From assembly GCA_030248215.1 (NCBI GenBank), contig JASANG010003884.1, forward strand, positions 29,923 through 93,922: a DNA stretch of 64,000 nucleotides, read 5' to 3'. Made by a program: the position numbers and the translations under genes. Source of the DNA: Enoplolaimus lenunculus. Its lineage: Eukaryota > Nematoda > Enoplea > Enoplida > Thoracostomopsidae. This document shows positions 45,809 through 58,500 of the stretch, in pieces. Below the pieces are notes generated by a model. It saw only the letters and a list, made by a program, of their open reading frames with translations, had not been told where the DNA came from and searched no databases. How positions within the stretch are numbered: position 1 is the first letter of the stretch; every line of letters begins with the position of its first letter.

Positions 45809-46040
45809 TTGGACCATATTCTCAAATGTGCATAGAAACTATCATCGGTTAAGTAATAGGTTTTCAAACTCACAAACTATTGCAGTTGTTGAACTCCAAA
45901 TTTTAGTATGGCAGCAGAACAAATATTATGCGATAAATGTGCTGAATTATGAGCCTCAGTATTCACTGGTTCGAAAATTATACAAGGCCTGTAACCAATT
46001 AGTGGGTGATAGGTGCTACACACATTTGAGAATTCGGGTC
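45809..46040 (-). repeat. MITE family G copy with both ends
   Basis: GACCATATTCTCAAATGTGC at the left and CACATTTGAGAATTCGGGTC at the right are inverted ends. The ORFs here on both strands (89 and 108 codons) are readings of the element. Confidence 0.75.
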
Positions 46041-46513
46041 CTTATATCAGTATTTAATCGTTACATCATTCATTGCGTTATCAGCTTAAAAAACGTATTT
46101 GTTTCATTTTACATAGTTTTCCGACTAAATCTTGTGACAACACAACGCGTATAAGCTGTGAAAAAGGTTTTTTACATTCTTGCTTGACGAGATTTTTGAT
46201 TTTTAAAAGGCTGTGTATAACGCTGAGATATCGGACATAGAGAATAAACGCATAAATATTTAAGTTCATTTTTTGAATGCCGGTGCCGGACTGTCACGGT
46301 AATATTAAATTTAAACGTAACAAAGGTTAAAAATGAATATCAATGTTTGCAATTTCTAGAAAGAAAAGTTGGAACAAAATAAAGTAGAAAATAACGATAA
46401 AATTCAATACACAAAAAGTTCCGCTTGGAAGATTCTGTTTGAAATGCAAAAAACTGTTTAAAATAGCGTTTTTTGACACGATTCCAAGCGGTTTGAAGCG
46501 TAATAAATAGTTG

Positions 46514-46627
46514 TGGAGGCGCTATACTTGTGCGGGTGCCGAGTGTCGCCATCCGCTACGTACGATACCGTATTGTGACGAACGGTCACGGACGGCTCCG
46601 GACGTCATCAAAAGTATAACGTCACCA
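46514..46627. repeat. GC-rich MITE-like element, family O
   Basis: TGGAGGCGCTATACTTGTGC at the left and AAAAGTATAACGTCACCA at the right are related as inverted ends (GGTGRCGYTATACTT). Interior GC-rich with CGGACGGCTCCGGACG. Confidence 0.6.
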
Positions 46628-46731
46628 TCAATCCAGAATTGAAATTCTGCTACGCAAATAATTCTCATTGTTTAGAAATCACAACTTAAAATTATTCGAC
46701 AACTTTTATTGACGTCAGTCCTTTATCGTAG

Positions 46732-46879
46732 ATGGCTGAAAAAACTTTCCAAGATACCAGCAGAGATTTAGCGCGATTTGCACGTTGGTCTAAAGGTATT
46801 CCTGACGGGCAGCAATTTTTCTCGGCGTACAACGCTTGTGCCCCAACGCTAGGCTACAGGTCCGGATTTTGCAAATCAG
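46732..46879 (+). CDS. Isolated exon-like ORF, possible NRF-type fragment
   Basis: An open stretch bounded by an acceptor-like TTTATCGTAG and a good donor, AATCAG|GTGACA, in phase 1. It codes WSKGIPDGQQFFSAYNACAP and then GYRSGFCKS. The G-I-P-x-G...(Y)-x-x-C spacing recalls the K-x-P-S-G...Y-E-C segment of NRF domains. It is not the matching exon of the downstream gene and no partner exons were found, so it may be a relic of a paralogue or a chance ORF. Confidence 0.25.
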
Positions 46880-46984
46880 GTGACAAAGAATTATTATCCC
46901 ATTTAAAAATAAAGATTCATCTAAAATTTACAAAAAAGTTCTGAACGCAACACGATTTGAAAAAAAATTAAACAAAGTTTGCTA

Positions 46985-48180
46985 ATGATTAAAGTTTTTC
47001 AGCGAATACGATATCTTAATATGGATGGGCGTACTTAGTAAGGATTTAGGTTTGGGTGGGTCACACCAATTGCTTAAAACTGCATATATTGTTTTGTTTT
47101 TAAGCCTATTTGTTTTAGCTAGCATTTTGTATTTACCGAAATAAATCTGTGTACAGGTTCAAGTGCAATGGCGTAAATGTTAGAAAGATATGCGGTTCCA
47201 AGCCCTGATAAAGATTTTATCTAAGTCAAGTCAAAATGTTAAGCCCAAATCTAGGCCTATAACTAAGCCTAAGGCAAAGCATAAGCATAAACCTGAATAA
47301 AAGCAATTGCCTAAGCCTAAAGGCTAAGCCAAAATCTAAACTTAAAGCCTAACGCAACGACCCTAAGAGAAACATTGGTTGATTCGAGGATTTATAGTTC
47401 GCATACGGTTTTGTAACACAAAATGTAAATAAAATTAGCCAAGGTTTTAGTTTAGTTTAACTTAAGCATGGTTTCACTTTTAAGGTCCAATAATTTGCAA
47501 CTTTCGCTGCAATATTGTGTTCAGAATGGTATCTTCACAGCAAAACTGGTGGAAACAGCTCTAGAATTTTATGTTTTTGCTCTGTAAATGGTATTATATT
47601 ATACTACTTAACTCCACACGATGTTATTAGTATTTTCTTACAAAGGCTGCTATGACAAATTAGACGTTAACGATCTGCCGGCGAAAACGTATGCGTTGAA
47701 AACGCAATTGGATTTTGTTGCAGTTTATGTGACACTTTGGTGCACCTGTCATGTGAAATCTTTTCAAAATTGCGGGAGGTTTTAACTTTCGTTGATTTTA
47801 AATGGGCACATTTCTGACCGGGCCCGCAGAAGTTTTAGCCCAAACCTGATGTACGCAATACTCATTAGAGAATATATTAAGCGGTTTAGTGTTGAATTTT
47901 AATAAACAATATTAACATAAAAACGTTTTTAGCGCTTAATATTGTTTCAAATTTCGCTATCGTATTGCCACGATTAGCTAAAATGCTAGTAAATCAAACA
48001 GTCCTGTCTGTGTTATCATATGATCTCAAATATAAATTTTTGTAATATTTTATACTTAAAAACTATTAATCTATAGGTCATGTTTTAAACATCCGATTTG
48101 CGACCAACTTTCTGATAATTTTGTATTTGAATACTGGGTTAAAATTTGTTTGGCAAGCGCGTTATATTTACTTGTAAATA
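46985..48180. other. No gene seen
   Basis: Contains a degenerate CCTAAGCC array (47240-47360). Otherwise AT-rich and closed in all frames. Confidence 0.5.
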
Positions 48181-49410
48181 ATAGATGTCTTACAAAACTT
48201 AACCTGGTACGAAGGGGCTATAAAAATCCAGCACGGCAGATACATTATATATTAATGTGTGATAGGTGGTAAAAAAGTGTCCTGTTTTTAACTGACAATA
48301 CTTATACTCTGCATGTCTTGATTATAAACACACACCCAGTTACATCTTTACATTAAAGCTGGAACACCCCACATACGTATTTTGGACACCGTTTCAGCAC
48401 ATGTAAATATTGTTGGGAACAATAGATAACAAATCGTTCTACAAAAAATTAGTATATAAAAATTTACTGTTAGTCTAATTGTGTAAGCTTATAGCCTGGT
48501 CTAACGAATGCCGTTTTTGACATAGCATACACTTTGTGAAAACGTGCGAAGCCCCAGTATTTTAGGGAAGTTGCGCAAAGGTGCAACTACGGCTATATAG
48601 TAGTTATATATTAATCTTGGAATATCGGCTTGTGTTGGGTGCAAACAGTGTTTGTGGCGTTTTATGCTGCATGCTGGTTGTTTTAATGTTTATCTTTAAA
48701 AGCAAGCTGCGCTGTAAGGAAATCGTGTGCCTTGGAGTTAATTTTGAGTTTGGTTCTGGATTTGTGGCGAACTGCTGCAGGTGTAAAGTCTACGTTTTGT
48801 GATTTCTTGTTGCGGTTCTTATTGTTTTGCGCCAAGTGGCGGTGCCTGTTAATTCACTAGTGCATCAGACCTAGAGGTCTGTAGCGATTTAGCTTTTTAG
48901 CGGCGTAGCTAGAATTTTGTATGAGCTCCGAGTTAACTATCGTCCTGACACATATTTGAGTTTTACAATTATTGTGGCTAGCGTGACTATAATTTTTAGA
49001 ATTGGTTAAAGCAAGAGTGTATGATACCCTTTAACAAGAGTATGCAACTGGGTACATTCTGTGTAGAAAAAATGTACCCAGCACTATTTGGGGGGGGGGG
49101 TAAAATCTCCATCGATATTGAAATTCATGTGCTAATGTATATACTAAAATGTGGTCCGATTATATTTTCGGTGTTGGCTGGCGGATACACGTGTAAAATG
49201 AACGTAAAATTGACCCCCCCAAAAAATGACGGGGGTAGGCCAAAAACGCAACGCGTTCCGGGTACATTCTTTAATACACAGAATGTACCCAGTTGCACAC
49301 ACTTGTTAGAGTGATCATCCACTCTTGGTTAAAGTAATACGAAGTGCGTGCGTCGTCCTGATAGGTATCAGAGAATTTCAATTGCCTTCTGGTACCATAC
49401 CTGATCCCAT
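48180..49410 (+). repeat. Diverged duplicated segment, copy 1
   Basis: Collinear with 50990-51780: both have TTTTTAACT...ATACTCTGCATGT, GTGCAAA...GTTTGTGGC, TTGTTTTGCGC(C/T)AAGT, GGTGCCTGTTAA, GGTCTGTAGCGATTT and CGTCCTGA...ATCAGAG. This copy is longer because a family H MITE sits in it. Short ORFs in both copies are not conserved with each other, so it is likely non-coding. Confidence 0.75.
49006..49330. mobile_element. MITE family H nested in duplicated segment
   Basis: AAGCAAGAGTGTATGATACC to GTGATCATCCACTCTTGG, with TGCAACTGGGTACATTCTGT near both ends in inverted order. Includes a run of ten G at 49091-49100. Confidence 0.88.
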
Positions 49411-49544
49411 ATTTTGCAAGGAGCAATCTTGGATGATTCTATCAAGTGGAATATAACGTAGTAATTTGTATTATAAGGTTTGAGAGAGGCGTTTTAAATT
49501 GTTCAATTTTTTAGAATTTATTCAACAAAAAACTCCAACCCTTT

Positions 49545-50040
49545 ATTATTAATATAATACTAAATAATAATATTCTATATAATTTACCTATGTCCTTTTT
49601 TTTTTTTTTTTTATTTTTTTTTAAACAAAAAAAAAAAAAAATAAATTATTTCATTAATAAATTTTTTTATTTTTTATTTTATATATAAATAAATTTTATT
49701 AAATAATATAAATAAAAAAATAAACATTTCTGTATTTTTTTTTTATTTTTTTTTTTTTTTTTCAATCATAAATTATATAACTTCTTTTCTTTATTCTATA
49801 TTATTTTATTTTATTATTCAAATTAACTATAATATCTTTCTATTTTTTATTTTTTCCTTTTCCTACCTTATATTCTAATTTATAAATTCCAAATAAATCA
49901 ATAACTATTTTTTTTTTTAATAATTTTAAAAATTTAAAATTTTATATTATTTAAATATTAAAAATAATTATTATTTTTTTCTTCATTTTTTATTTACTAT
50001 CTTATATTTTATTTAATTATTAATATATTTAATTAATTAT
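49545..50040. repeat. AT-extreme, nearly G-free low-complexity block
   Basis: About 500 bp of T and A runs with roughly 34 C but only two or so G on the + strand. Sharp change at both edges to ordinary sequence. No ORF. It could be slippage-grown polyT/polyA-rich DNA, a foreign or organelle-like insert, or an assembly artefact. Confidence 0.85.
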
Positions 50041-50214
50041 AGTCGTAATAAATCCTCTTCTTTGGATAGTATTATATCGAGAAATAGTGACTGTTCCTAT
50101 AGCTTCATAAAATCAAGATGTTGGGGTTGAGAATAACGTATCTAGGGTTCCAACGAGGCTGCCACAAATTTTGTATTTAAGCGAAAAATTTTCAGTTTAC
50201 TATCTATAAACCCT

Positions 50215-50478
50215 TCTCACATTGAGTTGCCTGTAGGCAACTAAGCGCAGTGTACATACGTTAAATAATGTATATCGAACCGTGTTTAACAATTGCAACA
50301 CGTATACATTGTACTAAATCACCACAAGACGTGAGAGCCCCCTCGGGCTCGAGCGTCAAGCTCCTATAGCTCAGTGGTGATGGTATACTCCTCCCACTCC
50401 AGTCACTGGAGTTCGAATCCTAGCATAAAAGTAGGTCTCAGGGGAAATAGAAAATATTCATGTGAGAAAGGGTTAAGC
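50215..50478 (+). repeat. tRNA-derived SINE
   Basis: Leader GAACCGTGTTTAACAATTGC, CACAAGACGTGAGAGCCCCC and TCGGGCTCGAGCGTCAAGCT, then A box TAGCTCAGTGG and B box GAGTTCGAATCC, then tail AAAAGTAGGTCTCAGGGGAA to GAGAAAGGGTTAA. Same leader-to-tail order at 55220-55433. The anticodon and T stems do not pair properly, so this is a SINE and not a tRNA. Confidence 0.85.
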
Positions 50479-50989
50479 ATAATTTGCGATCATGGCGTGT
50501 CAAAAATAATGTAATTGAACAATTACAAATATTTAATTTTCTGGTTATAGGACTTTATACTTTTTATTTAAAAAATAAAATGTCTGGAGTTATGTTGAAC
50601 CATTAACGCGTGAGTTCCGCCAGGTGATAGTTGTGGCTAGCCAGGAGCCACTGAAATTTATTTTAAGTCAAAATCGTTAAAGATCTTTTCGTTAATGGGA
50701 ATCCTTGTTTTGTATTTGCCAATTTGGCATTAACATTTTGCTGCTTTCACGAATCCAGTTTTTTGTAAGTTTCGGGTTTCTTAAATAAATCACATTATGG
50801 CAAGCAATGTAGCACCCAGGACGCTGCAAATACTGTGATAATTTTTTAACTGATTTTTATGTCTTTAATAATTTTTGGTGTTAACAGCATTTGCAAGATG
50901 TTCTTAGTTCTCAATTTAGGAGGATGGCAATTGAATCGCAGCAGCTCGCTTATAATATAGCAAGGAGAGTGTAGCATAGCAAATTTTAT

Positions 50990-51780
50990 ATATATAAATG
51001 TCACTTAGCCGTTGAAAAGGTATTCCGTTTTTAACTCACATTATTTATACTCTGCATGTGTTTAACATAGGCATACATTTACAATATATAATATTGGAAT
51101 GTGGGCTGTGATACGTGCAAAAGGAGTTTGTGGCACGTCTTGCTGTATGTCGGCGCATCTAACATTTATCTCTTTGCAATTATTAATGTGCACAAAAAAT
51201 TGTTTAATGAATGCAGAACCGAGTTTTTTAATTACAGCTAGTCCACTTGCATTAAAGCAGATGAGTGCTAATAAATTATGAAACTGTTTACTTGTAGCGC
51301 TGCATGGCTGTATTTATGAATGTACGGAAAGTAACAGAATTGGATCTTAATCCGAGAAAACCCATCCAATTAACTATCAAATGTGCAATCATTTTTTGTA
51401 GATGGTTGTTTTTATTCTGCGCAATGAAAACGGAAATCTTCCCGTTTTGGAAATTGAATTTTTTGGTTTAAAGTCTAAACATTGCAAACTTCTCAAAATT
51501 TGGCTGCTGTAAGAAGTCCAAGTACTCTGATTATGTTGTGGTTCTTGTTGTTTTGCGCTAAGTAGTGGTGCCTGTTAACTTAGTAGTGTATTAGGCCTAA
51601 AGGTCTGTAGCGATTTTGGTTTGTACCGGCGTAGGAAGACTTTTGCATGGGTTTCGAACTTTATATTGTCACGCCAAACATCCAAGTCTTTGTACAGTTA
51701 ATTGTAAGTAGCGTGGTTTCGTCCTGACAGACATCAGAGTATTTCAAATGCCTTCCGGTACCATGCCGATTTTAAGTATT
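50990..51780 (+). repeat. Diverged duplicated segment, copy 2
   Basis: See 48180-49410. This copy has no MITE inserted and ends about 260 bp before the NRF-6-like start codon, so it may include that gene's upstream region. Confidence 0.75.
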
Positions 51781-52038
51781 TGTAATTTAACCGGGATAAC
51801 TGTGATATTTGAGAATTCTTGTGTAAGTGTGTCGACATTAACTGTGCTTTTGGGCAATTAATTTATTTGGAAACTCAGCTTGCTTGAGATTCGTTACTTC
51901 GACTTGAGGTGAATGTTCACCTGCCGCTGAAACCAAAACATTAGCGCGCTTCTATAAGATAAATATCAGGATTAGCTCTGACTTATTTGTTATTCACCAG
52001 GGCATCTTTATGAAATTGCAAAAAAAATCAAATAAAAT

Positions 52039-52573
52039 ATGCAGTTAATTATAAAATTTGTTCTACTCGTTGTATTAACAGCGGAATGTATATCGAGTCA
52101 ACGACCTCCGTATCACCCAAGCCCAATATTCGATTACCCTTCAGAAACCGCTGAGTTACCTGCGGTTCAACTGACCGCTTTTATAAAATCAATTAGCAAG
52201 ATATTCAAAACCGGAAAACTGAATGATGTGCTCGAACTAGCCGGCTCTAAACTGAACAACCTGTCACTAATCCGTCTACCGCAACTCTCGAACCAAACTA
52301 ATTCCAATAACCAGAATTTTGAAAACTTGCCGAACACCCTTGGAGCACAAATGAAGACATCTACAGTAGGCGAACTACAAACGTCTACCTTAAAACCGCC
52401 ATCAAGTAATAACTCGGTAACTCGGCAGTGTATTGCAGATTTCGCTTATTTTATCGATTCTTTGAAACAATTTGAAGAATCGGTCGAGAACTGTACAGAA
52501 GGACAATTGTCCGGTGCGACTTGTGATAATTCAACAAAACTGAAGCAAGAAACAACTAAATGGACAGCAAGAG
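52039..52573 (+). CDS. NRF-6-like exon 1: signal peptide and start of NRF domain
   Basis: ATG after an A-rich leader; a TATAAGAT box-like sequence lies at 51953, 79 bp upstream. The first 20 residues (MQLIIKFVLLVVLTAECISS) form a clear signal peptide. A Pro/Thr/Asn-rich stretch with N-glycosylation sequons follows, then RQCIADFAYFIDSLKQF, the first conserved Cys region. The preferred donor is AGAG|GTTGGA, giving WTARVVDAYGKVPSG across the junction, a good match to the family's W-A-x-K-x-x-D-A-x-G-K-x-P-S-G. A second in-phase donor with a better consensus (TTTTC|GTAAAA, exon end 52597) would add eight residues and fits the family less well. Confidence 0.85.
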
Positions 52574-55500
52574 GTTGGACACTTTATTGGCCTTTTCGTA
52601 AAATATAAACTCTATGCAGGATCTGTACTTTCAAATGATATACGTTGGACTTATACCACCAATTAGCGATCGGTATTAAAATCAGTAAACTATGCTTCAA
52701 TAACAAATTTTACAACGTTCATATTTTATTTGACGACTTTATGCAGTTTTTAGAACACGTATGAAAACTGAATTTTCAACTGTTCTTTAACTGCTTATAT
52801 AAAGACAATTTAAATTTTTGACAATCAAAATTTGTATGTTACAAAATGTACCACCGAACGTTTCGATTTTGGCCAACCCCCATTATTTATGGCGGTCGCT
52901 ATCACATGCAACGCCCGTAAATTAAACTATAAGCGAAACATATTTGATGCCGCGTACTGACAGTATATCATGATTCGCACAAATTGTACCATCTAAATAA
53001 CAGGGCCATCACCCAGTTTTGATGTAACCAAAGCAAAAGCTAACGAGCAAGTTTTTATTTAAAGCAGAAAAAATTTAGATTTTTCTACAGTAACTAATTA
53101 GCTTAGATTGTTGACGAAGTTCGAATTCTTTTGCTAATATTTGTTAATAGAAAAACCCGTTCAATTCTAATTTAGAATTGCAAATCTTTCAATACGAATA
53201 AGGTATTTCGTCCACACAGTTGCCTATTGTAAATTTTAGTGGTGGACGCATACGGTAAAGTCCCGTCAGGAGTACTAGAAGGCAATCGCTTCTGGCTTGG
53301 GAATTGGTACGAATGCCGCAAAATTGCAGCAACACATAGAACACCTCCCAACAAGTAAGTTTTTGGCTTATGGGAAAATTTTGAATTTTGTGGCAAAGGA
53401 TGCGGTCAAATTTTCGGAGTTTTTAAACCGGGTTTAGGGAACTTTTCGGTACTTTAAGGATCACAAATTGCTCCAAAAGCGCAAATTTTTCGAACTCATT
53501 GTATACTTTCACCTTATTTTTCCCTGTTTAAATAGATAACACATTGTGAACTTTTAGATAAAGCATTTTCGTTTCACAAATTTTAACATCACACGGCGGT
53601 GGGGTTACGTCACCCTTACCTTGCATGCTCCGCTGCTGATTTGAAACAAATTAAGTCTAAGCTTTGTTTTATACTACGGGAGTATGTTGAGTTTGCAATC
53701 CCAATTACACAAGCCAAGATATGCTAAAACAGTTTGAACCAAGAACGTTTTAATTATTCAAACAGCTTTTCTACTTGGTTTCTAACTTAAGTTGAAAAAA
53801 AGATTTTTTTTTAGTTTTGGCTCGAAACTTTATCCGTGATATTAGCATGAACGTATAGGTCATCGATGTAATAGTGTGATCATTTAAAAAATTTTCCAGT
53901 TCTGGGTAATGACGCATGTCATTTACAGAAACTCTGTTATAGGATATTATATTTAAAACTAGTCTCTTTGCAGAGTCCAAAGATAACACAAACACTGTCC
54001 TTACAGCGTCTCCAATGTCGTTACAGCCGCCTATAAAATGTCTTCACACTATAAAAAATCATTCTATTTGCGTTTCAGATTTAACGGACAATATTGCAGA
54101 ACATATGTCGGCCTTGGTAACAACGCGAATGTGGTATGTTTCAAAGGAATTTTTAAATGTAGTTTTTGTCTGCTTTACACACTTTTGTTTTTACACCATA
54201 GTTGCGTTTTACAAAAAATTTTCAGTTGGGGGAACGAGCTTAAAACAGAAGAGCTAATAAAAATTTTGCTGTTCTTTATTTGAAAACCTATCACTAAGTG
54301 GCGATGAGTATCATAGACAATAACGTATATTTGAAATTTGTCATTACAAAAAAGGCGAACAAATTTAACAATATGCACAACACGAAATATATAACTTAAA
54401 CTATGCTATGCTCGTTTACTAGTAAAGGGTAAAAGCCTATAATTACAGCGAACAAATCGAATTTTAGTGTTTCCTAAAATTTAAGACCTATCTTGTATGT
54501 TTTGAATTGAATTATGACCAAGCTAAATTTTACAAATACTATGAGCCACAGTAGTCTGATCTAAAACTTTTAATATTTTGTTTTTTAATTTGATTTCAGA
54601 CTGTAACAAACAAGGTAACAGCGATCGTGTACGGAATGTGCGTTCCGGATTCATGTACAGCAGAAGATATTTACGTGATAATTGAATTAAGTATGTAACT
54701 TAGCCTCCCATTTTCGTAATCTCGCGAATATATGGCAGAGATTCGCTTCACAGTTGTCGGTTCAGTTTGATAACAAAAGCTCAATGTATCATGTATAAAC
54801 AACTCACAATGTCACCAAGTATATACTAAATGAAAAGATGTTTCAATGCATAACTCTAATTTGAGTTAGTTATTTGTTGGAACTATACGGTCCGCACGAC
54901 CCACGTTCGAAGTTTTAGCCAAAGTTAAGGACTAGGCGAGAAATCGAACCTTGGCCTTCTTGCATTTGAGTATTAAAACATGCTCCCACTACACCACGTG
55001 GTCGATTGCAACAACTTCCTGTTTCGGTATATGCGCACATGTATGGTAATCGGTTTGGTTTACGTACACATTACCGTGCACGATTACCGACATTATTGTC
55101 GAAAATTTAATCGCAAATTGTTTGAAAATTTATAAAAGTAGGTTTACCTAATAAATGTTGGTACCCGGCCAAAGCTTGAGCCACCTATCCTTGGCGGGTC
55201 GAAAACTTATTCGTTAAGTAGTATATATCGCACCGTGTTTAACAATTGCAACACATATACATAGTACTAAATCACCACAAGACGTGAGAGCCCCCTCGGG
55301 CTCGGGCGTCAAGCTTCTATAGCTGCGCGGTGATGGTATCCGCCTTCCACTCCCGTCACTGGAGTTCGAATCCTAGCATAAAAGTAGGTCTCAGGGGAAA
55401 TAGAAAATATTCATGTTAGAAAGGGTTAAAGTACCCCTATCAAGCATATGCAAATTTTCAGCGAACGTTTTGCTAAACGTAATTTTTGCGATCACGTGGG

Positions 55501-58500
55501 AACGCAGCGTAAGGAAATTCGATCACCGAGACACCATTTACACTCGCTGCAGCTGAGAACAAACACTGTGAAGGCAACGCCGCAAAAATCAAATGAATTT
55601 TTGCATATTTTCAAATTAACCAGTAACCAGCAGTAGAGTTTAGCAGCGACTGTATTAGGCATAAAAAGCATTTAAACTAGGATGGATTCAACTCCGCTAA
55701 TCTTTTGAACCGTCTGCGCTCTCCCCAATACCGATAGATCTAAATTTTGAAACCATCAAATTTTATGCCTACGGTATACTATAATCAGTGATCACACACT
55801 CGGATCTCACAGGTAAGCAACCGCTACGGCGCTAAGAAGAATAAAATGGAGGATTGACTCGTCACGCTATTATTTTGTGTACCCCGGATTTTCTCAGAAT
55901 TATATCAAGTTTTAGGACCTACTGCATCTTTGAATTTTCATGAATTGACCTTCAAATTTATTTTCGATGCATTTTAAAACTATTTTAGCTAAATATTTGG
56001 CAAAAAATTACGATACAAACAGCTTATTGGATCCAATTTTTGATGACATTGCGTTCGATAACGTTGTTTGCTATCCAGATCGTCAAATTTACAAAGATCC
56101 GCGCGCTATGACGGCAATGTGAGTATATATTTATATATATATAAGAGTTAAATTTAAAACATGCACACTGCGTTCAAAATGTAACCATTCAAATTGTGAA
56201 GTCATCTACTCTTCAGCACACAGACTTAGGTTTAGGCTACTTTAAGGTTTATTAGGCTAAAGATTATAAGTAGCAAATTAAATTAACTTTTGATACGTGG
56301 GCAGATATTGAAATCATCGAAATGTATCCTTCACACGTCAAAAGCATATGTACCAATTATGACTTACAATTTTAAGCGTTTTTATTTGCATCTGGACGCT
56401 TGTTCTCATGTTTGCAACTGCGTACGACATACTCGAACATCAACCAAAACTGCATTTAGTTTTAGGCTACTTTAAGGTTTATTAGGCTAAAGATTATAAG
56501 TAGCAAATGAAATTAACTTTTGATACGTGGGCAGATATTGAAATCATCGAATGTATACTTCACACGTCAAAAGCATATGTACCAATTATGACTTACAATT
56601 TTAAGCGTTTTTATTTGCATCTGGACGCTTGTTCTCATGTTTGCAACTGCGTACGACATACTCGAACATCAACCAAAACTGCATGTAGTGCAACAAAAAC
56701 ATGCAGAATACATGGCAGAAAAGGTAAGCCCGACTTTTGAGCGAAACGTATTTTTGACCGATTTCTTGTACGAAAAATAGTCAATTTTATGAAACAGAAT
56801 TTTCAGCTAAACTGTTAAATGTTGAGACATAATTAATAAAGTGTATTAGAAGTGAGCGATTGAGCAAAATATCGTTGCCAAAGTCTTGTATAAAATTTGT
56901 TTAAAACCATAGGCTCGAAAGTGTCCCGGCTGTCCCGACCGACTTAGCGAAAACACAGGCTCAAAGCTGTCTCGGCTGTTTTGACTGACCAATGGAATTA
57001 CAGGCTCGAAGCTGTCACATTGGTCTAGCTAAAATGTAGGTGAAAGAGGGTACCATTGCATTCCGGGTCTACGGGACCCCTCGAGTAAACAAGGACAGTA
57101 AGTGCAACCAGAAATAATTCTCTATACAAAATTACAAACATCTGAATTCTCATGGGTTTTAGGAACGTCTGCTCAAAAACGATGCAACCAAAGAGTATGA
57201 ATTTGGCGAAGAACCAGAAACAGAAACGGAATACTGCAATAGGCTTTGTAAGTATACACTGCAGAAAATGGTGAGTCAAATTGACTCTTTCCGAAATAGG
57301 CTTTTCCGGACTACACAAACTTAGCCAAATTCGACTCACCGAGCGACTTAGTGAGTCGAATGTGACTCTGGCGGAGTCAACTTTTGACTCAGTTTGTGTA
57401 GTCCGGAAAAAATAATTCGGAGAGAATCAATTTGATTCACCATTTTTTGCAGTGTATGATTCAGTATCATTATTCGCATTCAAAGTTCTTTGATGGGTAG
57501 TAAACAAATTTTGGAGCGAAAAGCACTAGAAGACTTAAGCTCTCGACCTCGTTCAGAGTTACAACTCTGCTTGCCGGCGAATAAGTATCAGAAGAACCAG
57601 AAACAGAATAGGAATATTACAATAGGCTTTGTAAGTAAATGACTCAGTATCATTATTCGCATTCTAAAATTTTTAATGGGTAGTAAAAAATTTTTGAAGC
57701 GGAAAACACTAGTAGTCTCATGTACCCCAGTTCAGGGTTACAAATCGTGTTTGCGAGCGAATAAGTATTGTATACAATGTTTCAACTATTTGTTTTTTCA
57801 ACGTTTGACAAAGTGTGTTTCTTGAAAATTAAGTTTTGAGATAAAAATTAATTTTAACTTTAGTAGGGTTTTTGAAACAAGGTTAAAAAATTACTACCAT
57901 TTGAGTAAAAATAACAGAAAACGGTTTCGTGAGTATATTGACGAATTTTGGGAATTTAATTTCAAGCAACATTTTGCAAACTGCTGCTCGCGCTGTCAAT
58001 TTGGAGTAATTCGAAAAAATTAATTTCAATTCAACGTAGACCTGGATCGTTTGACTGTGTTCATGGAATTCGTTTTTTGTCAATGTGTTGGGTGGTTCTA
58101 GGGCATACGTATTACTATGCCGAAAGTGTGACAGGTACCAAAATTTTGACTTTATAGCCGGTTGAGGTCTATTGTTTTATGATTAGTAAATAGGGTTATT
58201 TTGAATGTTTTAGTTCATTAAAGTGTTATTCTAACGCCTATATTTAAGAAACTTTGTATATTAAAATTTGCAGAGCGTCGTAACCTTACGTTTTTATATT
58301 AATGGATTCCTTTAAGTTTGTAAGTGGTTGTTTAACGGAAGCTCTCTGATAAGATTTAATCCATTTGTTCAGTTGTTTTCAAATATTCATTTAAAACTGC
58401 TTTCAGTACACTGATAAAATTGACCGAATATATAAATATTGATTAATGTAAAAAAAGATTTAGACCTCTAGAATTCAAAAGCTTACACTACAAAACGGGT

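Noticed and set aside
45604-46269. ORFs of 89, 108 and 62 codons on both strands
   Set aside because: They overlap a family G MITE and each other, with no coding features.
50330-50420. Functional tRNA gene
   Set aside because: A and B boxes are present, but acceptor, anticodon and T stems do not pair; several dispersed copies share a non-tRNA leader and tail, so it is a SINE.
56290-56740. Paired 61- and 77-codon ORFs with shared peptide AYVPIMTYNFKRFYLHLDAC
   Set aside because: Out-of-frame readings of the duplicated NRF-6-like exon 6 region; the true frame gives the membrane helix.
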